Below are positions 59,901-64,000 of a DNA stretch of 64,000 nucleotides, piece by piece. Within the stretch, counting starts at the first letter, position 1. Each line of letters opens with the position of its first letter. The position numbers were made by a program, and so were the translations under genes. The notes under the pieces are model-generated. The model worked only from the letters and a program-made list of their open reading frames with translations. It was not told the origin of the DNA and ran no database searches. This stretch comes from Anastrepha obliqua. Lineage: Eukaryota; Arthropoda; Insecta; Diptera; Tephritidae. The stretch spans positions 76,299,601 to 76,363,600 of the forward strand of contig NC_072894.1 in NCBI RefSeq assembly GCF_027943255.1, in the 5' to 3' direction.

Positions 59901-62900
59901 TTCGGATTTCGCGATGTTTAAAGAATTCTTTTCTTCTTTGCTCTGAACTGGAACAACAATGGTTTCCTCTTTCTTTTGTACAGTTGCTGTCACTTTGTCT
60001 TTTTCACTCTTTGTAATTGTCTGGCTTGGAGAAGGTGAGATTAATGATTTACTCATTCCGTCCTTACTGGCTCTATTCAAGCGATCCGAGCTAGAAGTTT
60101 TTGAAAGCGATTTGGGTGTGGTGTTTTTGGGTGTTACTGGTTCCTAAAAATGAGAATAAAACAATTCGTATATTTTATTTGGCTTTTTAAATATTTAAAT
60201 CGGCTTACCCGCTTAGCTGAGGGCTGTTTCTTCTCTGCACTGGACAAACGGGAAGAAGATGACACAATCATTGAGGTCGACATCATATTTGATGTTCGTT
60301 TGGGGGTATTTTGTGCTGATGTTGTCGTAGATGAAGGTGTTGAAGCCTTCACTGGCGGCCTATTATCTTTTTTGTGTTTATTAAGGTCTGTAAGTTGGGC
60401 AGACAATTATTTATATATATAATTATGATTATATAACGATTCTTTCTAAATCAGACATAAAATATAACAACCAAGCATCACGCATACTAAACTACTTGTA
60501 AGTTCATTTAATACGAATATGTACAAATGTATACATATGAAGTATGTATGTACATATGAATATGAGAAGCACATTTACTCACCCTCCAGCGACATGCCAG
60601 TACCGGCAATGCTAGCTGGCCGTTGCTTACGTGTGGCCGGTACCGATCTTCTAGCCACGTAACCAGATGTGGACATATTTGTGGATGTGGACATTGCACT
60701 ACCCGGCCTTGAAGTGCTGATGTTGCCGCCTGGGGTGACATTTCCAGAACGTGAACCTAACACCGATGCAACAACGACAACGACATACGTGAATAATAAA
60801 TGTTAACAGAAGAAATAAAATTATGTACAAAAATTAAATTATTTGGTGATGAAGGAGCTGATTATAAAGATGAATTGATAGATGAGCAATAATGAAAAGA
60901 TACAAACACAAGTACAGAACATATGACGGGAAATAAACAAATCCACCACCAAAACTGAAAACAAATACAAAGTTTTGTTTAATAAAAGCCCAAAAAACAA
61001 GAAAAAATATTAAACACAATTAAGTCGTTCACATACTAGATATATATGTATGTATATACATATAAATTTACATCAAAAGACACCCAAAACCAATTTAAGC
61101 GAAACAAATACAAGTAAATTTTTTAGCGACAAAGGACCACTGCTTTAGCCCAGGGGCGGGAAGCCACGTAAGGTATTGCTAAGATATGAAATTGGCTGGG
61201 ATACATTTGCATATTTATAACTTTGACACGGGGAGGCGGAACGGAAATATATCCTTTGAATTCTAAGCAGAGAAATGGGGTAAAAATGTGTATATTTTTA
61301 ATATCTACCAATAAAAAAAAATGGAAAAAAGAACGCAAACATGCGCCAAAACAGAATTTAGTGCAAATATTTATATCAATATTTCGCTAATACTAAAATG
61401 TTCGCTCTTTTCAATAATTACTTAGTAATTAGGAATATTTTAGATGCATATAAACAATTAAATAATTGAATTACACTGTGTAACAAAAAATTACTACATG
61501 GTGTTCTGTAATGATGTTTTTCCAAACATCTCAATTTTAAGACAAATTAGAATTTAAGAATTTTATGTTATCACATTAAATATTTTGCTTAGTCTTCGAA
61601 GCATTGCAGTTTAATCACATTTGGTTGCGTACTGGTGTTTTTTATAATTTCGGTATATCAAAAACTTTTAAATCTGCTTTTCGATTTGTCTATTGAATCC
61701 ATTGAATATTACAAAACATACTTTTTTTCGATATTTCAAAAAAAAAAAAACAAAAAAAAAAAGTTTATATACATTTTCTTGGAATCTCGATATGTCGGAG
61801 ACAAATGGTGTTTTCTTTTCTTAATAAAGCCGCATTTACTCCGCACTGCGCCGGAGCCGTCAAATTTGCGTGTTCTTTTCTCAAACTGTGATACTCTGAC
61901 CAGGCGAATTTGTGGCATTTTCTACCCTCTACAAAAAGTGAGGACGAGCGTTGTTCAACATATGCGTCAAAATAGTTGTACGAAGACTTTAAATCGTTTT
62001 ATTTCATAAAGAAAGTGAACGAGTTTTGAATACTTATTTATTTATTTTTTAATTTCGATTATTTATTTATTAAAAAAATAGTTCATATAACAAAAGCCAT
62101 ATAACGCAGTTTCAAATTTTGTACAAAATTTATGAAAATGCGGCAAATTTTCATCAAAATTTGAAACTATTACTCAGAATATTTAGATAAAATCCGGGAA
62201 TACAGCAAACTGAATGTGTTGGTGAGGATCATTCAATATTTTTGTAGAGATGATCACCGCGTGGAAAAATGGCATAAATGATATTGGCCTGACCTAACGT
62301 TAGAGAGCTCACAGCACTCTACTCATAATACGTCAATAATTTATATTTATAAATGTAATTTTTAATATAAGAATTTCTGTGACATTATTTCAATTTCAAT
62401 AAAGTATGTTTTTTGTGAGTTTTAAAATAATTTAATGTTTGATATAAACCAGTGATGTAGGGGCCAGAGTCGCTATTACAATATATAGTATACATAGTTT
62501 ACAAAAATGAGAATGATGGGTGAGACATTTTGCTTCGGCGGTTGAAGGACAACCTTGCAACGTATAATTGGTATCGATTGAAACATGACTACGGGCCAAA
62601 AAGATAATCATGCCTTCAACAATTTTTATTTTTCCCACGAGGCTTCGTTACAGTCGTTATTAAAATTTTAATTTCATAAAACACAGCCCGACAATTATCG
62701 AGTAATACTATTGAAATGATAAGGTACTGCACTGTGCTCTAGTACATCCTAGCCTTTTGTAAAATGTAAGCGGAACGTTTCGAAAATTCAATATGCTATC
62801 ACTAAGAGCTATTCAAAGAATTGGTTATATTAACTAATAAGATATTATAACTGTAAATCACCATTAAATCCAACGTTTATTATGCGAACCAAGCAACAGA

Positions 62901-63994
62901 TTAAAGCATAAAAAATTGAGCAAAATAATGTTTTTATACTGAGCAAAAATAAATATTGTATTACTAAAATATAGAACAGTTAATACAAATTTTTAGTACG
63001 TTATTTGATAACTCAAATTTAAACACTGAGATTTGTTTACAATGTATTTTTGCAAAAACTCAATGTTGCTCAATAATTCGGAGAAGAAGCTAAAATAATG
63101 AAATACATCATAAGTATTTATATATAATGTGGGTAATAATGTGTATGTATAACATGTAAGTTGTTTAATGGTTAGCTTAGTCCTTTCAAATAGGATAGAT
63201 GACTAATAAACTTCTTGTTTTTGAAAATATTGCAACTAATTTGTGTAGACAGTGAAATGCTATGATTACAACTGCGAGGAGTATGCTTTATACGAGTATA
63301 TGCTTGTATAGATGTATGCAAACTAATCAAGAATTAAAATGGGTGAATTTTAAGTAGATAGGGTGTTTACAGCGAACAAGACGAGTCGTGAGTGCCAAGT
63401 AGTGTTGCACACAAGAACTTCAAACGAATGACCAAATGCAGTGGACCAACAGTGAATGAGTAACACAGTAAGAGAGGAATGAGTTGAAAAGGAAAGGTGA
63501 GACACAGTATTTAGCATTTGAAAATTACATAATTCGTGTTCGGTGGTTTTTTTCATGAAGTGGATTAGCAAAAGGATATATTCAGTGGTAAGTTTAGTTA
63601 TCTGCAGTTTTTATTGATTGGTTGATTTGGTTTGCTGTTGGTTGCTTGGTTGTTAAATTAGAGTAAGAGTAAGAAAAACCATAAAACAAAAAAAAAAAAA
63701 AAACTTCACGCACACACCTGTTGTTATTGAGAAACTAGAATTCATGATCAATAATGAGTTTGGATCGAAACGGTAGGGGTTAGTAAGATGATTTAGTAGC
63801 TGCTGGCTGCGTTTAGTCCCAATCGCTGATGGTGATGAAGCTAATGATGATTGCAGATACTTTCTAGTAGCAGCCGTTTGTAAGCCCAAATTCGAGCGCG
63901 GTGTAGTGCTCGACCACGAATTGTTTAACTGTGTCAAACTCTTACAGGTCGTGTCGCGTTGTCCACCGTTCAACGGGCGAAAGCTGCTGGACAT
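56989..63994 (-). CDS. ens: ensconsin / MAP7, microtubule-associated kinesin-1 cofactor, 5' end off window
   Basis: Ensconsin binds microtubules and recruits kinesin-1. Eight exons on the minus strand: 63718-63994 (open to the edge), 60583-60756, 60209-60387, 59298-60143, 58974-59231, 58405-58898, 57071-57240 and 56989-57005 (ending ...DISLL, stop). All junctions are GT/AG and every phase agrees; the sum is 2415 bases, 804 residues plus stop. Exon 2 encodes SGNVTPGG and RKQRPASIAGTGMSLE, a Ser/Thr-rich region. The 846-base exon ends in a highly charged helix (EEEAKAALAERRRLAREEAE ...), continued in the next exon (EAKQKEEEDRRKREEEEKQR ...) up to KRVEAIMSRTRKGTSG, the MAP7-domain hallmark. The C-terminus is Thr/Asn/Gln-rich. 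The upstream microtubule-binding exon is probably beyond the edge; alternative 5' exons are likely. Confidence 0.87.
57241..58404. other. ens intron
   Basis: Between the 58405-58898 and 57071-57240 exons. AT-rich, with no mobile element recognised. Confidence 0.6.
60757..63717. other. ens intron (3 kb) with repeat family K
   Basis: Between exon 63718-63994 and exon 60583-60756; the phases match (one base left over, two taken up). It holds repeat family K copy 4 and otherwise AT-rich sequence. No further exon was recognised. Confidence 0.65.
61750..62010 (-). repeat. dispersed repeat family K, copy 4
   Basis: Reversed it reads GAAATAAAACGATTTAAAGT, CTTCGTACAACTATTTTGAC, CAGTTTGAGAAAAGAACACG, CAAATTTGACGGCTCCGGCG and AATGCGGCTTTATTAAGAAA. 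This copy best preserves the central block. Confidence 0.7.
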
Positions 63995-64000
63995 TCCACC

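Overview
This is eukaryotic, AT-rich insect DNA, most likely from a tephritid fruit fly or another higher fly near it. Five spliced, conserved dipteran genes are recognisable: nbs (nibrin), IntS7/deflated, mRpS6, Chd64 (calponin/transgelin family) and ens (ensconsin/MAP7). Chd64 and ens are also close neighbours in Drosophila, as I recall from their adjacent CG numbers, so part of the gene order looks conserved. A rosa-like DD41D mariner element, a group first described from Ceratitis, and a tRNA-headed SINE fit a tephritid. The species cannot be read from the window.

Layout. Positions 1-2500 (minus) carry nbs, running off the left edge. A 1.47 kb divergent promoter region with an internal direct duplication separates it from IntS7 (3972-7201, plus), which ends tail-to-tail with mRpS6 (7386-7897, minus). 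Positions 8100-10100 hold SINE and LINE debris. Chd64 (minus) occupies 11707-48084, but its coding sequence is only 567 bases; a 31.6 kb first intron (16477-48030) is packed with transposon remnants. A plus-strand BED zinc-finger ORF with an upstream DRE motif lies at 50024-50809. From 56989 to the right edge is ens (minus, 5' end off the window) in eight exons whose splice phases all agree.

Accessory content. The Chd64 introns hold a rosa-like mariner, a pogo/Tigger-type element with a possible intron, a PIF/Harbinger element with remnants of both of its genes sitting inside a pair of inverted ATTCTG-rich arms, two TTAA-flanked elements that abut and share one TTAA, a hAT-type MITE with 8-bp duplications, several other MITEs, a full-length tRNA-derived SINE with target-site duplication plus six other copies, LINE ends, and two dispersed families I cannot assign.

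The genes do not form one pathway: nbs (DNA break sensing), IntS7 (snRNA 3'-end processing and transcription attenuation), mRpS6 (mitochondrial translation), Chd64 (actin-associated) and ens (microtubule and kinesin-1 cofactor) are independent transcription units. I found no CRISPR array, rRNA, functional tRNA or operon. Nothing convincingly qualifies as a new biological system; the strongest leads are the nested Harbinger/inverted-arm composite, the abutting TTAA elements, the SINE family and the unassigned repeat families.
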